64,000 nt of DNA from Campylobacter lanienae NCTC 13004 (GCF_002139935.1 NZ_CP015578.1:1116001-1180000), one strand, 5' to 3'; numbered from the stretch's first letter, positions 1-8,944 are shown. Made by a program: numbers and translations. Notes: generated from the sequence alone by a model not told the origin.

Positions 1-368
1 AATTTAAATTAAGTAGAAATAAAGCCATATCTATAATTGGAATATTTGTATATATTTTAGGTATATTTTGTATTTTATCACACTATGAGGTTACAAGTAG
101 CTATTTTAGCATTCCAGCATTAGCTATAAACAATGAAAAGCCAATAGCGTTTTTTGATATATTAGACTTGCTAACTTCAAATATCTTAATGCCACTTGGC
201 GCTTTAACATTTAGCATTTTTGCTGGATATATTATTAAAAAGGAAGGATTATTTACTATATTTTCAGGTTTTATGTCTAGGAGATGGTTTGAAATTTGGT
301 ATTTTACACTCCGTTATGTTGCTCCACTTGCGATAGTGGCAATTGGAGCCTATAAAATTATAAACTAA
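1..368 (+). CDS. Sodium-dependent transporter (NSS/SNF family), C-terminal part
   Basis: The reading frame is open from base 3 to the TAA at 368, so the gene begins before the window. About 120 residues are visible, with three hydrophobic segments: one near the window start, one around the sequence NILMPLGALTFSIFAGYII, and a last one after an aromatic WYFTLRYVAP segment. This tail is typical of neurotransmitter:sodium symporters, which import amino acids or related solutes with sodium. Such transporters precede pycB in C. jejuni (recalled, not checked). The substrate cannot be read from this fragment. Confidence 0.8.
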   Translation, partial: FKLSRNKAISIIGIFVYILGIFCILSHYEVTSSYFSIPALAINNEKPIAFFDILDLLTSNILMPLGALTFSIFAGYIIKKEGLFTIFSGFMSRRWFEIWYFTLRYVAPLAIVAIGAYKIIN

Positions 369-387
369 ATTTAAAAAAAGGAATAAT

Positions 388-2196
388 ATGGCAAAAAAAT
401 TTATCGATGTGATGGATACCACTTTTAGAGATGGTTTCCAATCTGTATTTGGTGCAAGAGTTTTGATGGATGACTTTTTACCAGCAGTAAGTGCTGCTAG
501 AGACGCTGGTATAAATCACTTTGAATTTGGCGGTGGGGCAAGATTTCAAAGCTTATATTTTTATCTCAATGAAGATGCCTTTGTGATGATGGATAAATTT
601 AGAGAAGTAGCCGGTAAAGATGCTAATCTACAGACACTATCTCGTGGCGTCAATACAGTTACTTTAGATACAGGTAGCCGTGAGCTAGTCGATCTTCACG
701 CAAAGCTATTTGCCAAGCATGGCACAACTACAATTCGCAACTTTGATGCCCTAAATGATGTCAAAAATTTAGAATATAGCGCCCAAAGGATCAAGCACCA
801 CGGCCTAAAACACGAAGTCGTAGTAACAATGATGGATCTACCACCAAACTGCGTTGGTGCTCACGATGCGGCCTTTTATGAAAAATGTTTAAGAGAAATT
901 CTAGATAGCGAAATTGAATTTGATAGCATCTGCTTTAAAGACGCAAGTGGCACTAGTAGCCCAGAAAAAGTATATCAAACCATAAAAATGGCTAGAAAAT
1001 TAGTTGGTGATAATATCCATATCCGCCTTCACACTCACGAAACAGCAGGCGTGAGCATAGCGTGTTATTTAGCTGCTCTTGAAGCGGGCGTTGATGGTAT
1101 AGACTTAGCTGCTTCACCTGTTAGCGGTGGAACTAGTCAGCCTGATATCCTTACAATGCTTCATGCGGTTAAAGGCAAAGATTATGATCTAGGCGGCTTA
1201 GAAGTTGATAAAATTTTAAAATACGAAGATGTCTTACATGATTGCTTAAAAGATTATTTTATGCCACCTGAAGCAACTCAAGTAAGTCCATTAATCCCAT
1301 TTTCACCTATGCCAGGCGGCGCACTTACGGCTAATACTCAAATGATGAGAGATAACAATATCTTAGATAAATTCCCAGCTGTGATAAAAGCCATGAGAGA
1401 AGTAGTAGAAAAAGGCGGATATGGCACTAGCGTAACCCCTGTTAGCCAATTTTATTTCCAACAAGCATTTAATAATGTAATATTTGGCCCTTGGAAGAAG
1501 ATAGCTGAAGGTTATGGAAAGATGGTTTTAGGATACTTTGGTAAAACTCCTGTTAGCCCTGATTCTAAAATTATAGAGCTTGCTTCTCAACAATTAAATT
1601 TAAACCCAACCACAACTCCAGCTATAGATATTGCAGATCAAGATGAGACAAAATCCATAGCCTACACAAAATCACTTTTAGAAAAAGAAGGTATAGAGAC
1701 AACAGAAGAAAATATCTTCATAGTAGCTGCATGTAAAGAAAAAGGCATCGCATATCTAAAAGGCGAAGGCAAAGTAATGGTACGCAAAAATAGCGATATG
1801 CCAAAACCAACCACAAAATCTAGCTCAAATCAATTTAGCGTAACTGTAAATGGCCACAACTACAATGTAGAAGTCGCAGATGGCTTTGATAACTTCAGTA
1901 TCAAAACTATAGCCCCGGCCAAACCTAGCGAAGCTAAAGAGAGCAAATCCGAATCAAAAGCAGTAGTAAGCTCAACCGGCGCTTCAAATGAGATTATAGC
2001 CACTATGTCAGCAGGGGTATTTAAAATTCTAGTAAATACCGGCGATAGCGTCCAAGCTGGACAAACCGTAGTAATCTTAGAAGCTATGAAAATGGAAATT
2101 CCAATTAAAGCCGAAATCGATGGCGAAGTAGAAGAGATATTTATCTCTCAAGGACAAACAGTAGAAGATGGACAACTCTTAATCAAACTAAAATAA
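388..2196 (+). CDS. pycB: Pyruvate carboxylase subunit B (biotin-carrying carboxyltransferase)
   Basis: This cytoplasmic carboxyltransferase moves CO2 from carboxybiotin to pyruvate to give oxaloacetate. The N-terminal HMGL-like barrel begins with MDTTFRDGFQS and contains CFKDASG and LHTHETAG, which supply the metal and catalytic residues. A conserved carboxylase domain follows. A low-complexity linker (about residues 490-525) leads to a C-terminal biotinyl domain with EAMKM, where Lys568 is the expected biotinylation site. The 602 residues match the two-subunit family. The fold is shared with oxaloacetate decarboxylase alpha, but no oadB or oadG gene is nearby and pckA follows, so an anaplerotic role is favoured. 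A GGAAT ribosome site lies just upstream of the ATG. Confidence 0.93.
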   Translation: MAKKFIDVMDTTFRDGFQSVFGARVLMDDFLPAVSAARDAGINHFEFGGGARFQSLYFYLNEDAFVMMDKFREVAGKDANLQTLSRGVNTVTLDTGSRELVDLHAKLFAKHGTTTIRNFDALNDVKNLEYSAQRIKHHGLKHEVVVTMMDLPPNCVGAHDAAFYEKCLREILDSEIEFDSICFKDASGTSSPEKVYQTIKMARKLVGDNIHIRLHTHETAGVSIACYLAALEAGVDGIDLAASPVSGGTSQPDILTMLHAVKGKDYDLGGLEVDKILKYEDVLHDCLKDYFMPPEATQVSPLIPFSPMPGGALTANTQMMRDNNILDKFPAVIKAMREVVEKGGYGTSVTPVSQFYFQQAFNNVIFGPWKKIAEGYGKMVLGYFGKTPVSPDSKIIELASQQLNLNPTTTPAIDIADQDETKSIAYTKSLLEKEGIETTEENIFIVAACKEKGIAYLKGEGKVMVRKNSDMPKPTTKSSSNQFSVTVNGHNYNVEVADGFDNFSIKTIAPAKPSEAKESKSESKAVVSSTGASNEIIATMSAGVFKILVNTGDSVQAGQTVVILEAMKMEIPIKAEIDGEVEEIFISQGQTVEDGQLLIKLK

Positions 2197-2199
2197 TTT

Positions 2200-2223
2200 A
2201 AAGCCACCAAATTTGGTGGCTTT
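2200..2223 (+). terminator. Terminator after pycB
   Basis: A perfect 24-base palindrome (AAAGCCACCAAA and its complement) begins four bases after the pycB stop codon. The 12-bp stem has A-rich and T-rich flanks, as expected of an intrinsic terminator that can act on either strand. It separates pycB from pckA. Confidence 0.85.
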
Positions 2224-2329
2224 ACTAAATTATAAAATTTATTATTTAAATTTATTAAATAAAACCAAATATTAAGCTAAAAAATATTAAAATTGAAAAT
2301 AAAATTTAATTCTATAAAAAGGTAAAAAT

Positions 2330-3907
2330 ATGATAAAGGATTTAGATAAGTTAGGCTTAAAAAATATTAAAGAGATTTATCATAATCTTAGTTATGATGA
2401 GCTTTTTGCTCATGAAAAAGCAAATAATGAAGGCTATATTACAGACAATGGGACATTTGGCGTAGATACTGGGATTTTCACAGGTCGCAGCCCTAAAGAT
2501 AAATACTTTGTAAATCAAGATCCAAGCAACAAATATTTAGCATGGGGCAAAATTAATCAACCTATGACAAAAGAGACCTTTGATAAGCTACTTAATAAAG
2601 CCAAATCCCAACTAAGTGGCAAAAATATCTATATCCAAGATGCATATTGTGGCTCTAGCCTAGCAAGCAGAAAAAGCGTAAGATTCGTAACAGAAGTAGC
2701 ATGGCAAGCTCACTTTGTCAAAAATATGTTTATCCGCCCAAGCGAGTCTGAACTTGCTGATTTCACTCCTGATTTTGTGGTATATAATGCTTGTAAATGT
2801 CTCAATGATGAGTATAAAAAAGATGGATTAAATTCAGAAGTTTTCGTAATCTTTAATATAGAAGACAATATCGCAGTTATCGGCGGTACATGGTATGGTG
2901 GCGAGATGAAAAAGGGTATATTTTCTATGATGAATTACTGGCTACCATTAGAAAACAAACTCTCCATGCACTGCTCGGCAAATGTCGGCAAAGATGGCGA
3001 TACAGCCCTATTCTTTGGGCTTAGTGGCACTGGCAAAACAACACTATCCACAGACCCAAATAGAGCCTTAATAGGCGATGATGAACATGGCTGGGATGAT
3101 GATGGAGTATTTAACTTTGAGGGTGGTTGCTACGCTAAATGTATCAATCTAGACCCAAAAAGCGAACCTGAAATTTACGCCGCTATCAGACGAGATGCCC
3201 TATTAGAAAATGTATGTATAGATGAAAATGGCGTAGTAGATTATAGTGATGACTCAAAAACAGAAAATACCCGTGTAAGCTACCCTATTGAGCATATTCC
3301 AAATCACGAACCAAGCCTAAAAGCCGGCCACCCAAAAAATATAATATTCCTTACCGCTGATGCTTTTGGGATACTTCCGCCAGTTTCAAAACTCACAAAA
3401 GAACAAGCAATGTATTATTTCTTAAGTGGCTACACGGCCAAAGTCGCTGGTACCGAGCGTGGTATCACCGAACCTCAAGCTACTTTTTCAGCTTGTTTTG
3501 GCGAGCCATTTATGCCACTTCATCCTACCGTTTATGCTAGATTGCTTGGCGAAAAAATAGACAAACATCAAGTAAATGTCTATCTAGTAAATACCGGCTG
3601 GAGCGGCGGTGCGTATGGCGTAGGTAAAAGAATGAGTATCAAAGCTACCCGTGCTTGTATAAACGCAATTTTAGATGGTAGCATACAAAAATGCGAATTT
3701 GAAAACTTTGAAAAATTCAATCTTGCTATCCCAAAATATCTTGATGGCGTTGAAACAAATTTATTAAACCCTATTAATACTTGGCCTAATAAAGATGAGT
3801 ATATCACAAGTAGAGATAATCTAGCAAATATGTTTATCAAAAATTTCAAACGCTATGAAGATGTCCCTGAAGGCGTCCAATTCGCCAAAGCCGGTCCAGC
3901 AAATTAA
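2330..3907 (+). CDS. pckA: Phosphoenolpyruvate carboxykinase (ATP)
   Basis: This enzyme converts oxaloacetate and ATP to phosphoenolpyruvate, ADP and CO2. It is the gluconeogenic step in organisms that do not catabolise most sugars. The 525 residues match the ATP-dependent family. A kinase-1a P-loop GLSGTGKTT lies at residues 230-238, followed by the kinase-2 region [13 protein letters not shown]. The N-terminal [10 protein letters not shown] binds oxaloacetate. An AAGG ribosome site lies before the ATG. The gene sits between terminators, so it is probably its own transcription unit downstream of pycB, whose product it consumes. Confidence 0.95.
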   Translation: MIKDLDKLGLKNIKEIYHNLSYDELFAHEKANNEGYITDNGTFGVDTGIFTGRSPKDKYFVNQDPSNKYLAWGKINQPMTKETFDKLLNKAKSQLSGKNIYIQDAYCGSSLASRKSVRFVTEVAWQAHFVKNMFIRPSESELADFTPDFVVYNACKCLNDEYKKDGLNSEVFVIFNIEDNIAVIGGTWYGGEMKKGIFSMMNYWLPLENKLSMHCSANVGKDGDTALFFGLSGTGKTTLSTDPNRALIGDDEHGWDDDGVFNFEGGCYAKCINLDPKSEPEIYAAIRRDALLENVCIDENGVVDYSDDSKTENTRVSYPIEHIPNHEPSLKAGHPKNIIFLTADAFGILPPVSKLTKEQAMYYFLSGYTAKVAGTERGITEPQATFSACFGEPFMPLHPTVYARLLGEKIDKHQVNVYLVNTGWSGGAYGVGKRMSIKATRACINAILDGSIQKCEFENFEKFNLAIPKYLDGVETNLLNPINTWPNKDEYITSRDNLANMFIKNFKRYEDVPEGVQFAKAGPAN

Positions 3908-3914
3908 CCCCTAA

Positions 3915-3936
3915 CCGCCCTTTTGATTTGGGGCGG
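3915..3936 (+). terminator. Possible terminator after pckA
   Basis: CCGCCC and GGGCGG form a GC-rich 6-bp stem with a 10-base loop, eight bases past the pckA stop. The following sequence (ATTATTCT) is only moderately T-rich, so termination strength is uncertain. Confidence 0.5.
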
Positions 3937-3973
3937 ATTATTCTGATATTTACACTTTAATTAAGGATTTTTT

Positions 3974-5365
3974 ATGCAAAAAATGTGGCAAGGTAGATTT
4001 AGCGAAGCTAGTAGTGAGCTTTTAGAAGCTTTTAATGCGTCAATTGAATTTGACAAGGAGCTATATTCTCAAGATATCAATGGCTCTAAAGCACACACCA
4101 AAATGCTATCTAAATGCGATATAATCGACAATGAAGCTGCTAATAAGATCTTAGAAGGTTTAGATCAGATAAAATCCGAAATAGAAAATGGTGAGTTTAA
4201 ATTTAATATCGCTGATGAAGATATCCATATGGCGATCGAAAAGAGACTTAGCCAGATTATCGGAGCTGAATTTGGCGGCAAACTTCACACCGCAAGAAGC
4301 CGAAATGACCAAGTCGCTCTTGATTTTAGACTATTTGTTCTTGAAGCAAATTTAGCAATTTCTAAGCTACTTTTAAATCTTATCAAAACTCTACACTCAA
4401 TTGCCAAAGAGCATAAATCTACACTGATGCCAGGCTTTACTCATCTTCAACACGCACAACCTGTTAGCCTTTCGTATCATCTTTTAGCTTATGGATTTAT
4501 GTTTATTAGAGACTATGATAGATTGATGAGTAGCTATAAGCGAAATAATCTTAGCCCACTTGGCTCATGCGCAATGGCTGGCACACCCCATCCAATCGAT
4601 AGAGAGATGGTGGCAAAAGAGCTCGGATTTAGCGGGATTACGCCAAATGCTATGGATAGCGTGAGTGATAGAGATTTTGCGCTTGAATTGCTTTTTAATA
4701 TTAGCGTTATATTTACCCACACATCTAGAATGTGCGAAGAGCTAATTTTATGGAGTAGTAGCGAATTTGGATATATCACAATTAGCGATAGATTTAGCAC
4801 AGGCTCAAGCATAATGCCACAGAAAAAAAACCCCGATGTAGCCGAGCTAATCAGAGGCAAAACAGGCCGAGCCTACGGCAACCTAATTTCGCTATTAACC
4901 ACGATGAAATCCCTACCTTTAGCCTATAATAAAGATATGCAAGAGGATAAAGAACCGCTATTTGATAGCGTTAAAAATGCTAAAAATTCTCTAATTATCT
5001 TAAATGAGATGATTAAAGAGATTAAATTCAATAAAGAAAATATGCTAAAAGCATGTAAAACAGGCCATTTAAGTGCTACAGATTTGGCTGATTATCTAGT
5101 CAAACAAAAGCAAATTCCATTTCGCCAAGCGCATTTCATAACCGGTAAATGCGTAGCGCTAGCTGAGAGCTTAGGCAAGGATTTAAGCGAACTAAGTTTG
5201 GATGAGTTACAAAGCATAGAGCCTATTATTGATTCTGACGCTTTAGAGCTGCTAAAACTAGAAAGCTCCAAAGAAGCTAGAAGAAGTCTAGGTGGCACTA
5301 GCGATTATAGCGTAGATATTCAACTTAATTTAATTAGTGATTTTTTAAATTCAAACGATAAATAA
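3974..5365 (+). CDS. argH: Argininosuccinate lyase
   Basis: This enzyme cleaves argininosuccinate to arginine and fumarate, the last step of arginine biosynthesis. The 463 residues match the family. The start [11 protein letters not shown], the segment [13 protein letters not shown] and the fumarate-lyase signature [12 protein letters not shown] (about residue 278) are all present. The start follows an AAGGAT ribosome site. No other arg gene is in the window. A good terminator follows the stop codon. Confidence 0.95.
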   Translation: MQKMWQGRFSEASSELLEAFNASIEFDKELYSQDINGSKAHTKMLSKCDIIDNEAANKILEGLDQIKSEIENGEFKFNIADEDIHMAIEKRLSQIIGAEFGGKLHTARSRNDQVALDFRLFVLEANLAISKLLLNLIKTLHSIAKEHKSTLMPGFTHLQHAQPVSLSYHLLAYGFMFIRDYDRLMSSYKRNNLSPLGSCAMAGTPHPIDREMVAKELGFSGITPNAMDSVSDRDFALELLFNISVIFTHTSRMCEELILWSSSEFGYITISDRFSTGSSIMPQKKNPDVAELIRGKTGRAYGNLISLLTTMKSLPLAYNKDMQEDKEPLFDSVKNAKNSLIILNEMIKEIKFNKENMLKACKTGHLSATDLADYLVKQKQIPFRQAHFITGKCVALAESLGKDLSELSLDELQSIEPIIDSDALELLKLESSKEARRSLGGTSDYSVDIQLNLISDFLNSNDK

Positions 5366-5395
5366 TTTTGGGCGATAATTCGCTCAAAATTTTAA
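5366..5395 (+). terminator. Intrinsic terminator after argH
   Basis: TTTTGGGCGA pairs with TCGCTCAAAA (10 bp with one G-T wobble, TAAT loop) directly after the argH stop. The 3' side runs into TTTTAAATTTAATTTTT. Confidence 0.8.
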
Positions 5396-5446
5396 ATTTA
5401 ATTTTTAATAGCTTTTTTATATTAAGAAATTATATTAAGATTTACT

Positions 5447-5656
5447 CTATTTAAATTTATCAATCTCGTCTTGTATCATCTGGTTTAGTCTAAGTAACTC
5501 TTCATAATTTTGTCTATTTTTCTCTAAAAGTTCATCAAATTTAAACCCAAGCATAACAATACGATATAAATTTGGTTTATGCTTTCTCCAATTATACAAA
5601 GTGCTAACATCAATATCTAACTCATATGCCATATCGCGTTTGCTCTTTTTTGCCAT
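5447..5656 (-). CDS. Small helix-turn-helix DNA-binding protein
   Basis: This is a 69-residue basic protein. The N-terminal 30 residues (KSKRDMAYELDIDVSTLYNW, then RKHKPNLYR) look like a homeodomain-like helix-turn-helix as found in transposase and phage-type regulators. The C-terminal half is a charged helix that could mediate dimerisation. An AAGG site precedes the ATG. The upstream region (5657-5785) is very AT-rich and carries an inverted pair, GAAATATT at 5721 and AATATTTC at 5753, which could be an operator. The gene diverges from the TM2 gene. The target is unknown. Confidence 0.65.
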   Translation of the reverse strand: MAKKSKRDMAYELDIDVSTLYNWRKHKPNLYRIVMLGFKFDELLEKNRQNYEELLRLNQMIQDEIDKFK

Positions 5657-5818
5657 TTTTTACCTTAAATTTTTAACTAAATAAGGATTTTACAGCAAAA
5701 ATTCTTTATTAAAAACACTAGAAATATTCAATTATTTACTAATAATATATTTAATATTTCAATATTATTTAAATAATTATATAGAATGATTCAACATATT
5801 TTTATTAAAGTAGATCAT

Positions 5819-6217
5819 ATGGATTTTAATTCGGTTCTTTTAATCATTCAAGATAAGCTCCCAAAAGATGGTGTGTCTTCTGCAATATTAAAAGATAAAT
5901 TTGAAAGCTTAAGTCAAGATAAACAAAAGGATTTTATCTCTAAACTTTCTCAGATAAAATTAAAAAGTCCAGCTTTTGTATTTTGGGTGGGAAACTTTTT
6001 GCTTGGCAATCTTGGTGTAGCGCGCTTTATGATTGGCGATATGCTGCTTGGTTTTATCCGCTTAGGATTGGTAATTTTAGATATTTTTATAGAGCTTTCA
6101 TTTAACAATGCATCTATATTGCTTGTTATTTGGATTTGGTGGATTGTGGATCTATTTCTAGTAGGGAAAAAGCTTCGCAAACAAAATTTAGAAAAGATTA
6201 TAAATCTTATGCAGTGA
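5819..6217 (+). CDS. TM2 domain-containing membrane protein
   Basis: This is a protein of about 132 residues. Its first 60 residues are hydrophilic. A TM2 domain follows: a first membrane helix around FWVGNFLLGNLGVARF, the polar turn with FMIGDMLLGFIRLG, and a second helix ending in WWIVDLFLVGKKLR. TM2 proteins are small inner-membrane proteins of unknown function. The frame also opens at ATG 5786, but the internal ATG at 5819 (MDFNSVLLIIQDK) aligns with the start of the decayed paralogue at 7219 (MDYNIFLLSVQDK), so 5819 is preferred. No strong ribosome site is seen for either start. Confidence 0.75.
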   Translation: MDFNSVLLIIQDKLPKDGVSSAILKDKFESLSQDKQKDFISKLSQIKLKSPAFVFWVGNFLLGNLGVARFMIGDMLLGFIRLGLVILDIFIELSFNNASILLVIWIWWIVDLFLVGKKLRKQNLEKIINLMQ

Positions 6218-6238
6218 TTGCAATTTAAGGAGATAAAA

Positions 6239-6496
6239 ATGAGTGAAAAATACGCACCTTTTAAGGTAAAACCTACCTTACTTTACGATAAAGATACTTA
6301 TGAGATTGTTGCAGGAGAAGCATATACAAATGAAGATGAAAAATTTTGTATTGGTTTAAAATCAAATGGTTTTCCAACCAACTCTTATCTCATATTTCCT
6401 CCACAACTCAGCCTAGATTTATTAAGAAATCTCTTAGGCCAAAATGGAGCTAAAAATGATGAAATAATAAAATATATCAAAATAATAACGGAGTAA
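6239..6496 (+). CDS. Hypothetical protein
   Basis: This 85-residue soluble protein has no recognised family. The AAGGAG ribosome site at 6227-6232 sets the start at ATG 6239 (MSEKYAPFKVKP), although the frame is open from 6218. The sequence is mixed alpha/beta without signal peptide or membrane segment. It lies between the TM2 gene and two short exported-protein genes on the same strand, with gaps of 6 to 21 bases, so co-transcription is likely. Confidence 0.6.
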   Translation: MSEKYAPFKVKPTLLYDKDTYEIVAGEAYTNEDEKFCIGLKSNGFPTNSYLIFPPQLSLDLLRNLLGQNGAKNDEIIKYIKIITE

Positions 6497-6502
6497 AGTA
6501 AA

Positions 6503-6796
6503 ATGAAAAATATTCTATTTTTCCTAACTTTTTTAGCAAATATATGTTTTGCTGATATAGGAAGTGAGTCTTTTATAAAGTCATTTATACTAAGTTGCGA
6601 ACAACAATCAAAAAATAGGGATTTTTGCTCTTGCATGGCAAATGAAGTTTTAGACAATCTAAATGATAAAGAAAGATTACTTCTTAATGCTTCATCTATT
6701 ACTGCTAATAATGCTCAAGATATACAGAATTTACAAATAAAAGTAATAAATCTTAGCATGGACGAAGAGTTAATTAAATATTGCTTAGGCGAATAA
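6503..6796 (+). CDS. Small exported protein with conserved cysteines
   Basis: The 97-residue product starts with a signal peptide (MKNILFFLTFLANICFA, cleavage expected after CFA), so the mature protein of about 80 residues is probably periplasmic. Mature cysteines occur in LSCEQ, DFCSCMA and KYCLGE, a pattern that could form two disulfides. No family is recognised. It lies in a run of small genes (5819-7174). Confidence 0.6.
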   Translation: MKNILFFLTFLANICFADIGSESFIKSFILSCEQQSKNRDFCSCMANEVLDNLNDKERLLLNASSITANNAQDIQNLQIKVINLSMDEELIKYCLGE

Positions 6797-6808
6797 AAGG
6801 AGAAAACG

Positions 6809-7174
6809 ATGAAATACTTAAATATAAAATTTATGCTTGTCGGTGCTGTAGCACTATTTTTCACTGCTTGTAGTGGCGGTATTCCAAAATGTGGCGACAA
6901 AGAGGTTCAAAATGTTTTAACTGATATAATTTTAGAAAATTATTTTAGTAGATTGTCTGAAATCGATCGTAAAAAGTTAAAATTTACTTATAGTAGTTTT
7001 ATGAGTGATTTAACTGATGAAAAGAGTAAAACCCAATTTTGCAAAGCTCAAGTAAAAGTAAATGGAGTTGTAAATTCTAAGCCATATAAGTGGGACTCGT
7101 GGATTAACTATTCTGCTAGATACACTGATGATAGTATGGTATATGTAGAATTAGAATTAAACACTGATTCTTAA
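6809..7174 (+). CDS. Putative lipoprotein
   Basis: The 121-residue product has a signal peptide ending in the lipobox FTAC (Cys at about residue 21), so it should be lipidated and membrane-anchored. The mature part contains two further cysteines (PKCGDKE, TQFCKAQ) and a beta-rich C-terminus (SMVYVELELN). It starts 12 bases after the previous gene, with an AAGGAG site. Function is unknown. Confidence 0.65.
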   Translation: MKYLNIKFMLVGAVALFFTACSGGIPKCGDKEVQNVLTDIILENYFSRLSEIDRKKLKFTYSSFMSDLTDEKSKTQFCKAQVKVNGVVNSKPYKWDSWINYSARYTDDSMVYVELELNTDS

Positions 7175-7190
7175 GGCATTTTCGCCTTAA
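7171..7190 (+). terminator. Hairpin at the end of the lipoprotein gene
   Basis: TTAAGGC and GCCTTAA form a 7-bp stem with an ATTTTC loop that includes the stop codon. The tail TAATAATAAT is not a T-run, so this may be a weak terminator. Confidence 0.4.
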
Positions 7191-7218
7191 TAATAATAAT
7201 ACAACTACAGGAGTTTAT

Positions 7219-7574
7219 ATGGATTATAATATCTTTCTTTTAAGCGTTCAAGATAAAGTAGATAAAGAAGATTTATCTACTTTAAAAATAAAATTTAATA
7301 ACCTACAAAACAAGGAAAAAGTATTATCAGACTTGATTCTTTTGCCACTTCAAGATCCTATAAAACCTCTAATTGTTAGCATTATATATGGTTTTGTCTT
7401 CTTGCTTTGGTAGCTAGCCATTAGTAGATTTATAATAAAAGATTATGCCTTAGGAGTATTGCGTTTAATTTTTTCTATATTATCTTGCGTGTTGTTTTTT
7501 CACTAGATCTATCTATTGATTATATAGTTGATCTATTTTTAGTCTATAAAAAGGTTAAAAAACAAAAATTATAA
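7219..7574 (+). pseudogene. Decayed second copy of the TM2-domain gene
   Basis: The first 64 codons (7219-7413) start with MDYNIFLLSVQDK behind a CAGGAG site and parallel the intact TM2 gene at 5819. The frame then stops. Further on, the same protein reappears in other frames: RFIIKDYALGVLRL (near 7423) matches RFMIGDMLLGFIRL, and IDYIVDLFLVYKKVKKQK (7515-7571) matches WWIVDLFLVGKKLRKQN. The gene is therefore a frameshifted remnant of a tandem paralogue. No protein beyond 64 residues is expected. Confidence 0.75.
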
Positions 7575-7760
7575 TAAAATTATAAAATTTATCTAATTGT
7601 GTGTTTTATAAGTATTCTCATATCTATTTATTTTTTATTATCATAATAAGCGTAAATTTGCCTATCTTTTCAAAACTATATAGTTGAAATTGATATATTT
7701 TTGACTTTAAAACTTTTTACACTATTTATTAGGAGTATAAAATCAAATTCAAATCAAGAG

Positions 7761-7837
7761 TGGCGCGGCGGACGGGGCTCGAACCCGCGACCTCCGGCGT
7801 GACAGGCCGATATTCTAACCAGCTGAACTACCGCCGC
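7761..7837 (-). tRNA. tRNA-Asp (GTC), distal copy
   Basis: This 77-base gene encodes its own CCA. The acceptor stem GCGGCGG/CCGCCGC and the anticodon arm around CCTGTCACG give anticodon GTC. It is the last gene transcribed in the tRNA array and matches the copy at 8116-8192. Confidence 0.95.
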
Positions 7838-7856
7838 ACCTAAAATTTAAGAATAA

Positions 7857-7932
7857 TGGTGGTCGCTATAAGACTCGAACTTATGACATCCACCTTGTAA
7901 GGGTGGCGCTCTACCAACTGAGCTAAGCGACC
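7857..7932 (-). tRNA. tRNA-Val (TAC), distal copy
   Basis: This 76-base gene encodes CCA. The acceptor is GGTCGCT/AGCGACC, and the anticodon loop CTTACAA between CCACC and GGTGG gives TAC. It matches the copy at 8213-8288. Confidence 0.95.
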
Positions 7933-7944
7933 AAACTAACTATA

Positions 7945-8022
7945 TGGCGACCCTTGCAAGATTTGAACTTGGCGTTTTTGCACAGAGAATGCAATGTCCT
8001 GGGCCGACTAGACGAAAGGGTC
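7945..8022 (-). tRNA. tRNA-Glu (TTC)
   Basis: This 78-base gene encodes CCA. The acceptor is GACCCTT/AAGGGTC, and the anticodon arm GCATTCTCTGTGC gives TTC. It is the only member of the array without a second copy. Confidence 0.93.
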
Positions 8023-8030
8023 TAAAAAAG

Positions 8031-8106
8031 TGGTGTCCTGTGTTGGATTCGAACCAACGGCCACCTCCTTAAAAGGGAGATGCTCTACCTGCTGAGCTAA
8101 CAAGAC
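8031..8106 (-). tRNA. tRNA-Lys (TTT), distal copy
   Basis: This 76-base gene encodes CCA. The anticodon arm CTCCCTTTTAAGGAG gives TTT. The acceptor GTCTTGT/ACAGGAC contains two G-T wobbles. It matches the copy at 8293-8368. Confidence 0.95.
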
Positions 8107-8115
8107 ACACGATTG

Positions 8116-8192
8116 TGGCGCGGCGGACGGGGCTCGAACCCGCGACCTCCGGCGTGACAGGCCGATATTCTAACCAGCTGAACTACCGCCGC
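8116..8192 (-). tRNA. tRNA-Asp (GTC), proximal copy
   Basis: This gene has the same 77-base sequence as the copy at 7761-7837, anticodon GTC, encoded CCA. The flanking sequence towards tRNA-Val is also conserved between the two copies. Confidence 0.95.
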
Positions 8193-8212
8193 ACCTGAAA
8201 TTTAAGAATAAA

Positions 8213-8288
8213 TGGTGGTCGCTATAAGACTCGAACTTATGACATCCACCTTGTAAGGGTGGCGCTCTACCAACTGAGCTAAGCGACC
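8213..8288 (-). tRNA. tRNA-Val (TAC), proximal copy
   Basis: This gene has the same 76-base sequence as the copy at 7857-7932, anticodon TAC, encoded CCA. Confidence 0.95.
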
Positions 8289-8292
8289 GAAG

Positions 8293-8368
8293 TGGTGTCC
8301 TGTGTTGGATTCGAACCAACGGCCACCTCCTTAAAAGGGAGATGCTCTACCTGCTGAGCTAACAAGAC
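8293..8368 (-). tRNA. tRNA-Lys (TTT), proximal copy
   Basis: This gene has the same 76-base sequence as the copy at 8031-8106, anticodon TTT, encoded CCA. It is the first gene transcribed from the array promoter. Confidence 0.95.
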
Positions 8369-8389
8369 GCCAATAAAAAATGAAGTTGA

Positions 8390-8418
8390 ATTATACAAAA
8401 AATATTAATCTTTGTCAA
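8390..8418 (-). promoter_or_regulatory. Sigma70 promoter of the tRNA array
   Basis: On the minus strand TTGACA (8418-8413) and TATAAT (8395-8390) are both perfect consensus hexamers with a 17-base spacer. Transcription should start about 8383, some 15 bases before the first tRNA-Lys. A perfect -35 box is unusual in Campylobacter, where -35 boxes are usually weak, and fits a strong stable-RNA promoter. Confidence 0.9.
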
Positions 8419-8477
8419 GATTAATAAAGAAATTTTTAACCTAAATATATAAATTTTTATCTTATTTATATAATTTT

Positions 8478-8507
8478 GGTTAAATTTAGCCAAAACTAAA
8501 TTTAACC
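8478..8507 (-). terminator. Hairpin downstream of the comEA-like gene
   Basis: GGTTAAATTTAG and CTAAATTTAACC form a perfect 12-bp stem with a 6-base loop, ten bases past the stop codon of the comEA-like gene. It lacks a clean T-run but is well placed to insulate this gene from the tRNA promoter. Confidence 0.6.
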
Positions 8508-8516
8508 ATAGAGATT

Positions 8517-8852
8517 TTATCTAGCTTTTGTAGAGTTATTATCTATTTTTTCTTTTTTATCATTTTTTGTTGGTTTTTTAATATCTTTGCTTTTTAAATT
8601 TTTTGTATCAGTTGGGCCATTTACTATTAGATCAACTTTAATATTTTCATATATTTTATCTCCAATTCCAGAGACATTTTTGATCTCATTTATGGTTTTG
8701 AATTTGTTTTTGGCTCTGTATTCGATAATCGCATTTGCCTTACCTTCACCAATTCCAGGTAGCTCCATTAACTCATTTTTGTTAGCTGTGTTGATATTGA
8801 TAGCTGCTAAGACCATACTAGCACTAAGAGCGGTTAAAATAATCGCCTTCAT
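8517..8852 (-). CDS. ComEA-like helix-hairpin-helix DNA-binding protein
   Basis: The 111-residue product has a signal peptide (MKAIILTALSASMVLAA), then a ComEA-type double helix-hairpin-helix domain: INTANKNELMELPGIGEGKA followed by INEIKNVSGIGDKIYENI. A lysine-rich tail of about 40 residues follows. ComEA-type proteins bind double-stranded DNA in the periplasm during natural transformation; C. jejuni Cj0011c is a small relative with non-specific DNA binding (recalled). The basic tail is longer than in the minimal family member and could add DNA affinity. It has its own AAGGAG site. Confidence 0.85.
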   Translation of the reverse strand: MKAIILTALSASMVLAAININTANKNELMELPGIGEGKANAIIEYRAKNKFKTINEIKNVSGIGDKIYENIKVDLIVNGPTDTKNLKSKDIKKPTKNDKKEKIDNNSTKAR

Positions 8853-8944
8853 CTAATCTCCTTAAATAAAATAATTTTATATTAAATCTAAATTTTATAT
8901 AAATTTTACTGAATTTAGATATATAATATTTAATTTTGCTAAAT

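Noticed and set aside
388-2196. Oxaloacetate decarboxylase alpha subunit (sodium pump) as the function of the biotin protein
   Set aside because: No oadB/oadG genes adjoin it and the pckA neighbourhood fits the two-subunit pyruvate carboxylase.
7761-8368. CRISPR-like spaced repeats
   Set aside because: The repeated units are tRNA genes with CCA ends and clear anticodon arms.
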